Of a stretch of 64,000 bases of DNA, positions 1-10,418 are shown in pieces; the first letter of the stretch is position 1; the number at the start of each line of letters is the position of its first letter. The stretch is from Ophiura sarsii (Eukaryota > Echinodermata > Ophiuroidea > Amphilepidida > Ophiuridae). The translations under genes were made by a program, and so were the position numbers. Where the stretch lies: the NCBI GenBank assembly GCA_035610835.1, contig CM069452.1, forward strand, positions 9,319,109 through 9,383,108, written 5' to 3'. Below the pieces are notes generated by a model. It was not told the DNA's origin. It searched no databases and was given only the letters and a program-made list of their open reading frames with translations.

Positions 1-925
1 GCTATAAAATTAATTTCATGAAACCCTTCAGCAAAGACGTGACGCTTACAAATACAAACTATCCTAATTACTTGTTAGCTATAGGTAGTTGTGTTGTTAA
101 CTCTGGCAATACGTCTTTAACAAGCAACAGTTTGCTAAACATGCTAACAGATCTTTTGAAAAATCACTTTGGGTTGATATAATTTTCATGACTTATGCTA
201 GCGGATATATATCAGTAACAAACTTCCCCGCGGGTACTCCGGTCCGTTTCGTATTGTGACGACGCCACAGGGCCCCCGTAGGTACCGCGAGCATACAAGC
301 ATACCGGGTCCAAATCGCTCGAAACCCTACGGGTTCATAAGCAACCAAGCACGCTTCTTTTTTTGCTTTTTAAACACCATCCTAGGAGAAAGAGCGTGGG
401 TAGTCTTTTGACTTGAGGGCTCAGTCATTACTTGCGCTTTGCTTGTTTTATTTTCCCGTTGCGGTGATGATTCCATCAAATGAATGTTTAGTGATTGTAA
501 AAACACGGCTACATCTTTCCCCTTGTCGTCTGCTTAAGATACGTTTTGCTTCACTAGTGGGCAGATCAAGGGAGAGAGTTTTTGCCTGGCGCGAAAACTT
601 TACGTTTTCTTTGGCTCGTGGCTATGTAGCAACAGATATAAAAGCATCGGTAAACATTGAGAGGCACCGAGATTGCTAATGGCCGCAGAGGATAATTTAG
701 CAGATACATTTGTACGTGAAGAAGGCATCAAAATGCGGGTCAGAAGGTGGTGATGAGATGATGACTAAGAAACATAAAGGAAGATGCTGTCATCTTTATT
801 TGTGTTTGCGGCTTTCGATGACATTTATGGAGCGCCGTGTGTGTTTATTTTCCTCCTTTGACTTTTAAAAATATTATGCATCTTATTTTGAATCTGATGA
901 AACAACGAAACAAAAGCTGTTGACG
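1..925. other. no gene recognised
   Basis: Ordinary AT-rich sequence with a short CG-richer patch near 230-330. An 88-codon open frame at 413-679 has no recognisable domain, and nothing around it looks like a promoter or splice structure. I see no repeat structure here. Confidence 0.5.
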
Positions 926-1018
926 ATATTGCCGATTTGGCATTATCACTTGGAGGGATAAAGTGTTTCTATATTGCCGATTTGGCATTTTTCACTTGGA
1001 GGGATAATAAGTGTTTCT
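926..1018. repeat. two-unit tandem duplication (45 and 48 bp)
   Basis: The block starting ATATTGCCGATTTGGCATT and ending near AAGTGTTTCT occurs twice in direct succession, 926-970 and 971-1018, with small insertions in the second copy. It is a simple local duplication with no coding content. Confidence 0.8.
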
Positions 1019-1596
1019 ATTTTCTGAAGTGGAGGCGGGAGGGTAGTATTGGGAGGAGGAGTATGGATTCAAGTTATCGTACCATTGATGTACGGTATCT
1101 AAAGTGAAATGAATCATGCTTTGATTCGTCATCAAATTAAAGAAATCAATTAAGTAATGTAAAATAAATATGTACGTTTGTCAAATCACTTAGGGGGAAA
1201 AGATTTCGCCTGGCGCGCAAAAACGACAAGAGTTTTCTTTGGTCAAACATTGAAACGTATATTACTTAGTTGTTTTCAGTTTCAACATAACTAGCAGGCT
1301 GTGGGGTATTAAAGTGAGAAGTGAGGGTTTGGGTATACAAACAGATGACACACTCCATATTATCATGATTACAGAAGTTAAAATTGAAACCTATGACGAA
1401 CTAGAGTGTTTCAAATTTAAAATAATGACAATTGCATGAAACTATAATATACAATTGCACATCAGCGTTAAAATATAACATAAAACGATGGATTTGGAGA
1501 TATTAAAAGAAATATAAATGTGATACAATGATAAACATGATAAAGAAATAGATGAAGTAAGTGGAGTATATAGTCTATCAGACGACGTTGATTTTT
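1019..1596. other. no gene recognised
   Basis: AT-rich sequence between the small duplication and the start of the large tandem array. I see no open frame, RNA gene or repeat. Confidence 0.5.
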
Positions 1597-2067
1597 AGAT
1601 GAAGTTGTGGAGTATCAGCAGTAGCTAAGAGATGAAGTAGTGTGTCACCAGCAGTAGATAGCAGATGAAGTAGTGGCCACTACGTGGAGTATCAGCAGTA
1701 GATTGCAGATGAAGTGGTGGAATATCAGCAAGCTATGTATATGAAGTAGTTGAGATCAGCAGTATAGCAGGTGAGATGACATGGATGAAGTAGTGGAGTA
1801 TCCGCAGTTAGCAGAAGTAGTGGCCACGTGGGCATGGTGGGTATCAGCAGTAGATAGCAGATGAAGTGGTGGAGTATCAGCAATATACATGTAGATGAAA
1901 TGGTGGAGTATCCGCAGCAGATAGCAGAATGATGTAGTGTGATACACACACCCCCACAAAAAAAAAAGTGTGCTTAGTTAAGTAGTAACATATGAGTAGT
2001 GGAGTATCCGCAGTATCAGTAGCAGATGTAGTGGCCACCACGTGGAGTATCAACAGTATAGATAGAA

Positions 2068-2390
2068 GAACGGCTTTCTAAACTCAAACCTGCCATTGGA
2101 CCCATTACACGTTCGGATACTTCTCTTCTCACTACTCATGGGAAAGATCGTATTGGGGATAAATCGTTCTATATGTTTCTGCACTCTCACTGTGGAACAG
2201 CTTCAAAAAACACATCAGGGAGGCATGTACACTGCCTAGTTTCAAGAATATTTTGAAGTCTCATTTTTATCCAACTTATTGACTCTGTTTGCATTGTTCT
2301 TTTCCCCCCTTATTTTTGTTGTTGTTCATGCCGCTTTGATTTTCCTGAAAAGGCGCCTTATAAATGTTGTTTATGAATGTATGAAGTGGT
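2068..2390 (+). pseudogene. CR1/L2-like LINE, extreme 3' end fragment
   Basis: Plus-strand reading gives the C-terminal tail typical of CR1/L2-type reverse transcriptases: a GDKSF motif near 2173, then, after one frameshift at about 2180-2190, SALSLWNSF and SFKNILKSHF, ending at a stop at 2280-2282. The segment after the stop ends in a GCGCCTTATAAATG-type 3' end, as is common for these LINEs, followed by a short TGTTTATGAATG-like tail. It is severely 5'-truncated, lacks all catalytic motifs and cannot encode an active protein. It lies inside the minisatellite, so it inserted there or was carried with it. Confidence 0.75.
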
Positions 2391-2843
2391 GGATTATCAC
2401 CAATATACATGTAGATGAAGGAGTTGGGTAGGCCTATCAGTAGTAGATAGCAGATGAAATGAAGTAGTTGAGTATCAGCATAGATAGCAGATGAAGTGTG
2501 CATCAGCATTATATCGCAGATGAAGTGGTGGAGTATCAGCAAGTTACATGTAGATGAAGTAGTTGAATATCAGCAGTAGTTAGCAGATGAAGTAGTTTGC
2601 ATCAGCAGTAGATGACAGATGAAGTGCTGAAGTATCAGCAAGATACATGTAGATGAAGTAGTTGAGTATCAAGCAGTAAATAGCAGATAAAGTAGGTGTA
2701 TCAGCAGTAGATAGCAGATGGTGGAGTATCAGCTAGATATATGTAGATAAAGTAGTTGAGTATATATAGATAGCAGATGAAGTCGTGGAAATTATCTGCA
2801 GTAGATCGCAGCAGATGAAGTGTTGGAGTAGAACTATCAGCAG

Positions 2844-3082
2844 TAGATCCGATAGCAGATGAAGTAGTGTGCATCAGCAGTAGATAGCAGATGAAGTAGT
2901 GTGCATCAGCAGTAGATAGCAGATGAAGTAGTGTGCATCAGCAGTAGATCCGATAGCAGATGAAGTAGTGTGCATCAGCAGTAGATAGCAGATGAAGTAG
3001 TGTGCATCAGCAGTAGATAGCAGATGAAGTAGTGTGCATCAGCAGTAGATCCGATAGCAGATGAAGTAGTGTGCATCAGCAG
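2844..3082. repeat. 101-bp higher-order tandem repeat
   Basis: The 32-bp unit TAGATAGCAGATGAAGTAG...CAGCAG alternates with a 37-bp variant containing five extra bases (TAGATCCGATAGCAG). The order is 37+32+32 = 101 bp. The long variant begins at exactly 2844, 2945 and 3046. Units are nearly identical here, unlike the rest of the array, which points to recent amplification of a three-unit block. Confidence 0.9.
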
Positions 3083-3335
3083 CAGATAGCAGATGAAGTG
3101 GTCAGCAAGATACGTGTAAGATGAAGTAGTTGAGATCAGCAGATAGCAGATGAAGTATCACTATGTAATGTATCAACAGTGGATTTACGCATGAAAAAAC
3201 AAAATGTCAGATGGTGAACATGATTATGTGGAGTATGAGTAGATAAAGTAGATACGATATGGTTTAAACATGAGGATGACGTGGCCGTGGTGGTATCACT
3301 GGTTTCAGATGAAATAGTGGATGAAGTACTAGATT

Positions 3336-4451
3336 AGGCCTAAAAAAAAGGGTTGGATTGCCCTTTCCCAACCGACCGTAAAAATCGGAACAACTCAGTC
3401 GCCGCTTTTTACATTTAAACAAAATACAAATTACAAATTCGCCACCTAAGTTAGTAACCCTTATTGACCCCTACTTGACCCCTCATGTGACTCCATACCA
3501 TGTCCACATGTAACCTCTATCTTGATTTTCCGAAATAATCCAGAAGGATTCAGTTATTTTAACAACATCCATTTTTGAATGATTTAGCATATGGAAAATC
3601 TAAATTCCGTAAATTATCATTTAAAATGGCAAGGGAAGTACATGATGAAATAATAGAATAATCAAAAAATATTTTGAAATTGATTTCATAATTCAAGTCA
3701 GAAAAATTACTGTTGTAGTTCATACGCATGTGATCTAGTAATGAAACAGTGTAAAACTGTGCATTAAAGATATTGAGATGCATTCAAAACCTATGTGTTG
3801 TTATATTCATCATGCATGCATGAAATATCTTTCATTACCAGATCACATGCATACAAACTGAATCAGTAATTGGTTTGACTTGAATTTCAAAATATTTACA
3901 AAATTGAAATAAATTATACAAATATTAATAGATCTTTCTAATCATGCTAATGTTATATCATATTCTCGGCAACACTTCTATTGCCACATTTAACAAAATG
4001 TAAATAATGTACTAAATTTAGATGTTTGAAAAGATTATTTTTACACATAAAACGGTCCTCAAAAGTCATACCTTTAATCAGAATAAATGTAATACTTTAG
4101 TAATGAGATCGCAAGTTATGAGTTGCAATTGCTATGGAGTGGGTCATAGGGTAAATATAAGGGTTATTTCGGTCCAAGGTCATGTTTTGGACTTAGATTT
4201 TTGCAAGTGTTTTACAAACAAACAATAAAAAAATTAAAAAATCTAAGTCCAAAACATTTGCTTCGTTCTGAATTATTTATCCATGCCACCAGACTTTGCC
4301 TATTTAATATCAACATTTAGCTAAATGAATAAACCTCAGATTACAATGTTATGTGGGAATTCTTTGGCATTAAATTAAGTTAAACAAATCAACCTACCCA
4401 CCCAAAAAAAATTGAGGTGAAAGGGCAATCCAACCTTTCTTTTTAAGGCCT
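3336..4451. mobile_element. non-autonomous foldback DNA transposon (1.1 kb)
   Basis: Terminal inverted repeats of about 32 bp: the left begins AGGCCTAAAAAAAAGGGTTG with GGATTGCCCTTT, and the right carries AAAGGGCAATCC with a mirrored AAGGCCT end. Inner sequence is also largely palindromic: segments around 3660-3750 reappear inverted around 3826-3890. No transposase frame is visible. It sits in the minisatellite, whose units flank it on both sides. The superfamily is undetermined. Confidence 0.75.
4182..4256. repeat. hairpin with 21-bp perfect arms
   Basis: ATGTTTTGGACTTAGATTTT (from 4182) is perfectly mirrored at 4236-4256 with a loop of about 33 bp. It lies in the right half of the foldback element and may be part of its structure or a nested remnant. 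Confidence 0.85.
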
Positions 4452-4631
4452 AATAATATCATCAGTAGATAGCATGTATTGGAATTGGAATGTCACCAGG
4501 AACTTACGAAGGGCTAGCCTCGTCGTAGACATTCCACATAATGATATCCTTGGTTGGTAAACATGGCAAAGTTTTAATCGAAATTAACTTACGATGCGTC
4601 GTAACTTTAAGATTGATTGATAATATAATAT

Positions 4632-4964
4632 GTTATCCGTGATTAGGATTAGCAGACAGGTTATCCATGATTAGGATTAGCATTGATAATAGAGGTTATC
4701 CGTGCTATGAATTGGGATATCAATCAAGAAATCAAAAATTTGGGAAAGAACCACATATAAGGAAAATATTATTGTCATGATATGACCGAATTATCAATGC
4801 ATGCAAGTTTAGATCGTGTATTTTATCACAAAACAGGAATTAAAATGCACCTAAAATATCATACATGCGAATTATTATGATCTCTTATTCAAAATTGAAT
4901 GACTCCGAAACAAATGCGAATTAGTATGATCTCTTATTCAAAATTGAATGACTCCGAAACAAAT
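4632..4964. repeat. two short direct duplications
   Basis: GTTATCCGTGATTAGGATTA is repeated at about 4632, 4660 and, in part, 4695. A 49-bp unit starting GCGAATTATTATGATCTC is duplicated head to tail at 4867-4915 and 4916-4964 with one difference. Both look like simple slippage or local duplication. No gene is seen in 4490-5064. Confidence 0.8.
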
Positions 4965-5064
4965 GCTTATAAATTAACAGTTAATCATGAAAGACCGATA
5001 TTGTTGGACATGGTAGAAAGGTCTCAAACGGGTAGGCACACTTTTATTTAAAAATTTATAATGT

Positions 5065-5164
5065 NNNNNNNNNNNNNNNNNNNNNNNNNNNNNNNNNNNN
5101 NNNNNNNNNNNNNNNNNNNNNNNNNNNNNNNNNNNNNNNNNNNNNNNNNNNNNNNNNNNNNNNN
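5065..5164. other. assembly gap (100 N)
   Basis: Exactly 100 undetermined bases, a conventional placeholder length, so the real gap size is unknown. Confidence 0.99.
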
Positions 5165-5421
5165 TTGTAAGGTGGAAATCTATTTAAGATTTACTGATGT
5201 GATAGTGATAATGCCTCGGATACATATCGGGTACAGTTAAAACTTAAATTTACTCTAAAAAGATTACTATGGTTTACCACAAACTTAATTGTGTAATTGT
5301 TATAGAAATATTGATGTTTTAGAACTATAATAAAAACATATTTTTTAAAGCACATCAATTTGATACTTTTAATATTTTTGTTCAAGTTTACTGACTATCT
5401 GTGGTTTACTACTTTATTTAA

Positions 5422-5511
5422 GTTACTATTTTGACATAAGTTGGGCCATGATCATGATAATGATTCAATCATATATCATGATAATGTTCCAACTTATGTG
5501 AAAGTAGTAAC
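5422..5511. repeat. inverted repeat, ~23-bp arms
   Basis: GTTACTATTTTGACATAAGT (5422 onward) is mirrored by ACTTATGTGAAAGTAGTAAC ending at 5511, with two or three mismatches. The spacer contains two copies of ATCATGATAATG. This may be a small hairpin transposon remnant. Confidence 0.75.
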
Positions 5512-5602
5512 TTTTGCCTTAGAATTAAACGGTTTTTAAAATTTACATTGCTTAATTTAAACGGAAAAAAGTAATTCTGCAATTTGTTGTGTCGTGCGCA
5601 AA

Positions 5603-6090
5603 CATCCCAAGGTGGGGGTTATCCCCCCAATATTTGACCAGGGGGCGTGGCCTATGCAATCACGCCACCCCCCCCCCCCCCATGTTATGCATATGTGTAT
5701 GATAAAATACTGTTTTTTAGCTGAAAACAGGGGCTTTATAGGCTATGCCAGGTGAAAATATACTGCATTAATAGAAATGTGAATGGTATTAATGTATTGG
5801 GAGTTTATCAAAATTGCCAAATTGCATAAATCCAGTCAACTTTTTCATCTTCTGAAGGGGGGGATACCCCTTCCCTCATCTCAGATATCCCTGTGCACGG
5901 TGTCTGAGGGGGCGTGGGGAGGGAGGGGCATTCCCCGGGGCGTTCCCCCTGTGTCGGAAGGCTCAGCCCCCTGATGTCCCCAAATTAAATGACACACTCC
6001 CACACCCCTCCCCTGTGCGAGCTGAGACAATTAGTCCCCGTGTACGCGCTAACGCGCCAGCCAATCACCCCTAACAGATTTACGCCACTG
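5603..6090. mobile_element. hAT-like non-autonomous element with 8-bp target duplication
   Basis: The right end reads TTTACGCCACTG, the same terminus as the clearer hAT-like copies near 45 kb. The 8 bases TGCGCAAA occur immediately before position 5603 and immediately after 6090, the target-site duplication length expected for hAT. The left terminus is degenerate (CATCCC instead of CAGTGGC), so this copy is eroded. It contains poly-C and GC-rich CCCC/GGGG patches. The 63-codon frame inside it is not a real gene. Confidence 0.6.
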
Positions 6091-6169
6091 TGCGCAAAAT
6101 ATGTTATATCTTGATATTAAAGATCATCATGATTTGTTACATAAAGATACCTGCATCAACAGATAAATC

Positions 6170-6375
6170 TAGCATTTGTCCCGAAGGGCGTATAGGGGGA
6201 GGGGGAATTCTCCCTGTGTCAGAAGGCTCAGCCCCATGATGTCCCCAAATTAAATGACACACTCTATGTATATTAACAAAAATAGTCGATTATGCCCCCC
6301 CCCCCCCCATCACAGACCTGTCCCCTTCATGCTCCCCCAAATAAAATGAAGACCCTAATCCCTACGTATGTTACG
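6170..6375. mobile_element. second, partial copy of the hAT-like family
   Basis: Shares TCAGAAGGCTCAGCCCC and CCCCAAATTAAATGACACAC with the neighbouring element at 5945-6000 and ends with GTTACGCCACTG. It carries a poly-C run near 6295. Left boundary and target duplication are not resolved. Confidence 0.5.
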
Positions 6376-7749
6376 CCACTGCATTCGCTAAGTGGCGTAT
6401 CTACAGTTTTCAGTGTAGCTTCATCATCATCATTTACATTTGTCCCGTCATCTTCTCTAGTCATATGATCAATAATATTAATAATTGTTCAATACACAAA
6501 TGACAATAATTTCTCAGTAGAAATTAAATTAAAAAAAGTAAATTATTGATTGAGTCCCAAAATATCTCATCATTACGAAAGCTATAGCTTCGCCAAACAG
6601 CTGCAGAAAGCTAATAAATTATACTTCAAACATTTACAAATTTTGGGTAACTATTTGCACGATAAAGTTGCTGGATATGTTTTGAGAGCATCTAACAAAC
6701 CCACAATGGTGTTATCATAGGCCTATGTCTACAACGTTTCGAGAATCCAGATAGTTATTGAGTTCTTTTTTGTTATGTCAATCTTGAGTGGGAAATCCTT
6801 GTCAAAACGATCCGTTAATCTGAATGGGATGAGTACAACGGGAGTGTCATCACTGTATAAACTTCTATTCAAAAACACACACAACTATATTGTCACATAT
6901 GTATTAATTCCAGCTCAAGGGATCAATCAAATGACACTCACATTTATTGGAGTAAGTGAACAACGATCATTTGAGCCGATTGATTTCTATTAAGAATGAA
7001 TGGCCTCCGTAAAATCATCTATAAAACGTGCTTGTACATTCATTAGACGGTATCATCAGCAAGCGCACCTGGTCCAGAAACTACTCTCTCGGATTTTGAC
7101 GGGCCAATTGACATATGATTGAGTAAATACATATTATTATCATATCATCAAGATATTTGCAATGATAACTGACTTAGCAGTTTACATAAGTTAGTTTCAA
7201 GGACTTAGTGCAACTTACTTACATTTTCATTGATATACCGTCAAGGTAAAATAAGAAAAATACATTTTGATATCCCAATATTTAATTTGTTAAAATGACT
7301 TTTAGTTCTAATTTTAACAAGACTTGTTTGAGTCGAGACTTTACTGACCAATTATTTGTGCCATTCACACGAGTTACTGGAATTTATTTAGGTATCTTTC
7401 TATTTCGTTAGAACTTTAATTCTATTCCACGCGGGCCATTATTTTTAACCATACAAAACAGAGTTGCAGAAATCTTTCTCAACTTTCAAATCTCAAGAAT
7501 TACTAAACCAATACTGTGTGTACTTATTCCGAATGCGTTTCTGACGGTAATTTCAAGTGATGAATTTCAATAGTTTTGACATTTTTGAAATATTTTGTGA
7601 CATTTTGGAACTGTTGCCTGCAGACGATTGCCACGTGGAAAGTGTTGAGAAAGCTGCAATTGTTGGGTCCTGTTAATGATACCATGCTCAAGTAATCATG
7701 ATTTCTCGTTATAGTTTGGTCATAATGTTTGGGAAATAAAATAGATAGT
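6376..7749. other. no gene recognised
   Basis: AT-rich sequence. The 72-codon frame at 6775-6993 has no recognisable motif. No repeat structure was noticed beyond simple runs. Confidence 0.45.
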
Positions 7750-7862
7750 GGCAGTAACTAGAGGGGTGGGAGAAGAGGGGTGGGGGGGGGGGGGGGGGGG
7801 GGGGCATGCTCCCCTGATGCCCCCCCCCCCCAAATGAAATGACAACTCTATGTATATTATTA
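7750..7862. mobile_element. remnant of the hAT-like G/C-tract family
   Basis: A degenerate left end (AGTAACTAGAGGGGTGGG) is followed by a G run of about 23, then a C run and the family words AAATGAAATGAC and CTCTATGTATATTA, also seen at 6250-6275. No intact right terminus is visible. Confidence 0.45.
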
Positions 7863-8781
7863 CTAACAAAAGGTAGAAGGTAAATTACCGTATACCCCAT
7901 CTCACACAATACAATATGTGTTGGCATACATTTTGAACCTTCTCCACTTTAAAAAGAAATCCAGACAACTTGCATTTGGTAGGTAAAAATCAGGCACCAA
8001 AATGATCTCCAAAACAAACATTTTTCCCAAGAATTCAAAATGTGTCCAATATTTCACGTTAGCATTTTTCATGAGACATTTTGTAATAATTGTAATTACT
8101 TAAAAGTAGTTTGTTCATATTGTATACCGAATATCCTTATTGTCCATTCTTTTTTATGTAAGATGGGTACGTATGTTTAATTGTTGTTGTTTATCGTTTT
8201 TTATGTATGTTCGTGCCTTGAGAGCTCTTTATTTAGAGTGGATGTGCCTTGTCGCTATTAATATTATTATTATTTATGGCACCGGCACAATATTCAAATA
8301 ATTATAGGCTCTTGATGCGAAGATCTTGATATATACTTGGAAATTGGCAATTGTTGTATTTATTTACAATATATAGGTCTGCACCTTTGAAAATATCTTC
8401 AAATATCTCCTGAGTTTTGTATTTGTCCTAGTTTGTATGGAATTGCCCATTTCTTCCTATAGCTGTACAAACTCTGGTACAAACTATATATTTGGAAACC
8501 AGGCGGTAGAAAATCTTAGGGAAACTGGGCCTGCACACCCCGCTATAAATCTTTTCTTGATCCCCGAAATAAGGGATAGATTTGTTGAACGTCATAAATT
8601 CAAGTGTTTCTTTACGAACAAGGCATTGATGAACAAGAAGAGAGAATAACTGTTGCCAGATACCGGTTTTTTTGAGGAAATCAACCGATAGAGGGCGGTA
8701 TATACCAGTTTCAAACGGGACTTGTTCATCGTGTTTTCCGAACTCTAGCTGTATACATGTGACTGAATGATGGATGACATT
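7863..8781. other. no gene recognised; possible LINE tail at about 8246-8280
   Basis: AT-rich. A stretch near 8246-8280 ends in an ATT-type microsatellite (ATTATTATTATT) after GTGCCTTGTCGCTATTAAT, which resembles a LINE 3' tail, but no coding part was identified. A 131-codon minus-strand frame (8428-8823) has no recognisable domain and runs into the following transposon, so I do not call it. Confidence 0.35.
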
Positions 8782-9100
8782 CACTGCAAAAACTACACTA
8801 ACACATCGACGCGTAAAGATCACGTCAAGAACATGTCAAGAGCGCGTTTCAAAAAATGTAACAGATTTAGAACATGTTCCTGGCCGTTACAGATGTGTTC
8901 TTGATGTGTTCTAGAAATGGCCCTTGAGCACATGCAGAACACTTGCGTAGAACAACACATTATAACATACAGAACACATCTGAACACATGAACATGTTCT
9001 ATATCTGTATTTGGACGCTTCCGACACATCCTGAACGTGTGAAAAACACGTCGGAATGTGTTCTGTGAAGCGTTTGATGTGTTCTGTAGTTTTTGCAGTG
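8782..9100. mobile_element. CACTA-like miniature element
   Basis: The left end CACTGCAAAAACTAC is the inverted complement of the right end GTAGTTTTTGCAGTG. The CACTG start fits the CACTA/EnSpm superfamily, and both ends are flanked by TT, compatible with its short target duplications. The 319-bp interior is packed with GAACAC/GTGTTC and GAACATGTTC motifs in both orientations, like subterminal transposase-binding repeats. There is no transposase. The short open frames here are by-products. Confidence 0.65.
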
Positions 9101-10041
9101 TTACATAATAAAATAATATGTGAAATATGCATTATATTGGAATGAAATATTTAATTTGTGAAAACATTAATTGTTGTCCTTTTGAATTAATGTAACGTCA
9201 AAGCTTGATATCAAAGCATTATTGTTGTTTGATTAAAACTCGACCATATTTATACAACAGCTTAGTGCTAAAAATAAAAGCCCTACTTTTATCAAGTTTT
9301 GTGATACGATACGGTCCTCAAAGATGTATTCCTGGTGTAACCAGGTTTGATTCCCGGCGAAATCCCTTTTATTTGGTAATGCATTTTGTGAACTACCGTA
9401 TTTTTACTCCTGATATTTTTAATATTTTCAAATGACCAAATCCAAAAGATTTAGGCCCTCTTTTATTGGAAGTAGGGGATGCTTTGTTACATTAAGGGCA
9501 GCAATTTCCCCTGAATTGAATTCAAATAAAGTACAAGCTTTAACCACATTAACGTGCTACCGAATAAGTATTCATTCGAATTTCGTCGCCATGTATGATG
9601 TAGACATGCGCAACGGATGCAAATGGGAATCGCACCCAGTCTATTCTACATTCATATTGAATCGGTGCATGCCGTCCAATGCATTGTATTTGAACCGTGT
9701 TACCGAATTGGCCTCGTATCATGAAACAGGTGTGTCTTCTTTCTAAAAATCTTAAACACAGTTATTATTCACGACAAGAGTATAAGTACATAACCTATAT
9801 TTCAACATGTTAAATGATTAGGCCTAGAACAATTTAGGATCATATTTTTTCTTCACCGTAAATTAAAAGCCTGTAACCCTCATCAAAATGTATACGCCAT
9901 CATCTTCCCGTGCACCGCGCTGAGACGTTTTCACAAAATCAAAGGGTATTAAACATAATGACTGCGTATCAGTTGTTTTGAGATTCTAGTGAAGATAATA
10001 CCGTAATTTGTCTTCATCAAATCAGAAAGCAGTATCCAATC
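9101..10041. other. no gene recognised; weak tRNA-like traces
   Basis: AT-rich with two short frames (76 and 104 codons) that I cannot defend. Two spots resemble a tRNA T-arm/B box (GGTTTGATTCCCGG at about 9347, and GGGTGCGATTCCCA on the minus strand near 9630), possibly from decayed SINEs, but neither folds into a tRNA. Confidence 0.3.
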
Positions 10042-10418
10042 TTAAAGGTATATTATGTGATCTTTCCAGGGAACGCCCTCAACATCGAAAAAAAAATTGA
10101 AAGCAGATTTTCTTGCAGATTTACATTTCTGATCATAAATCGTACATACATTCCAAGTTACAGGGCGATACGATTCTTAATTACTTCAAAATCATGGTTT
10201 TAGAGTGAAAATAAACTGTCGGATATCCGACAACTTATTTTATTCTAGTCTAAATTCACTCTAAAACCATGATTTTGAGGTAATTAGGAATCGTATTCTG
10301 TAACTTGGAATGTATGTACGATTTATGATCAGAAATGTAAATCTGCAAGAAAATCTACTTTCTAAAAAAAAAATCATGAATAGAGGGCGCTCTCTGAAAA
10401 GATCACGTATGCCTTTAA
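10042..10418. mobile_element. TTAA-flanked foldback MITE, copy 1 (full)
   Basis: A nearly perfect long palindrome: arms of about 170 bp run from TTAAAGGTATATTATGTGAT at the left to the mirrored end GCCTTTAA at the right, joined at a centre near TGTCGGATATCCGACA. Both ends carry TTAA, the target site of piggyBac- and Kolobok-type elements. There is no coding capacity. A second full copy lies at 54961-55341 and a one-arm copy at 30649-30822. Confidence 0.85.

Larger units (their letters stand above)
1597..3335. repeat. degenerate ~30-33 bp minisatellite array
   Basis: Tandem variants of TAGATAGCAGATGAAGTAG followed by TG(G/T)(A/G)(G/C)(T/A)ATCAGCAG. Early units are diverged and irregular; the most regular units are at 2844-3082. 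The array is interrupted by a LINE 3' fragment (2068-2390). It is split at its right end by a foldback transposon, because typical array units (ATCAGTAGATAGCA) resume just beyond that element at about 4456-4485. Short open frames inside it arise from the repetition. Confidence 0.85.

Noticed and set aside
413..679. 88-codon plus frame with a hydrophobic start
   Set aside because: Signal-peptide-like start only; short, with no homologous feature recognised and no supporting context.
2844..3082. CRISPR-like appearance
   Set aside because: There are no unique spacers: the intervals are themselves repeat units, and the setting is eukaryotic.
8428..8823. 131-codon minus frame
   Set aside because: No recognisable domain, an opposite-strand frame overlaps it, and it runs into the CACTA-like element.
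9347..9372. tRNA-like GGTTTGATTCCCGG
   Set aside because: No matching acceptor or D arm; at best a decayed SINE.
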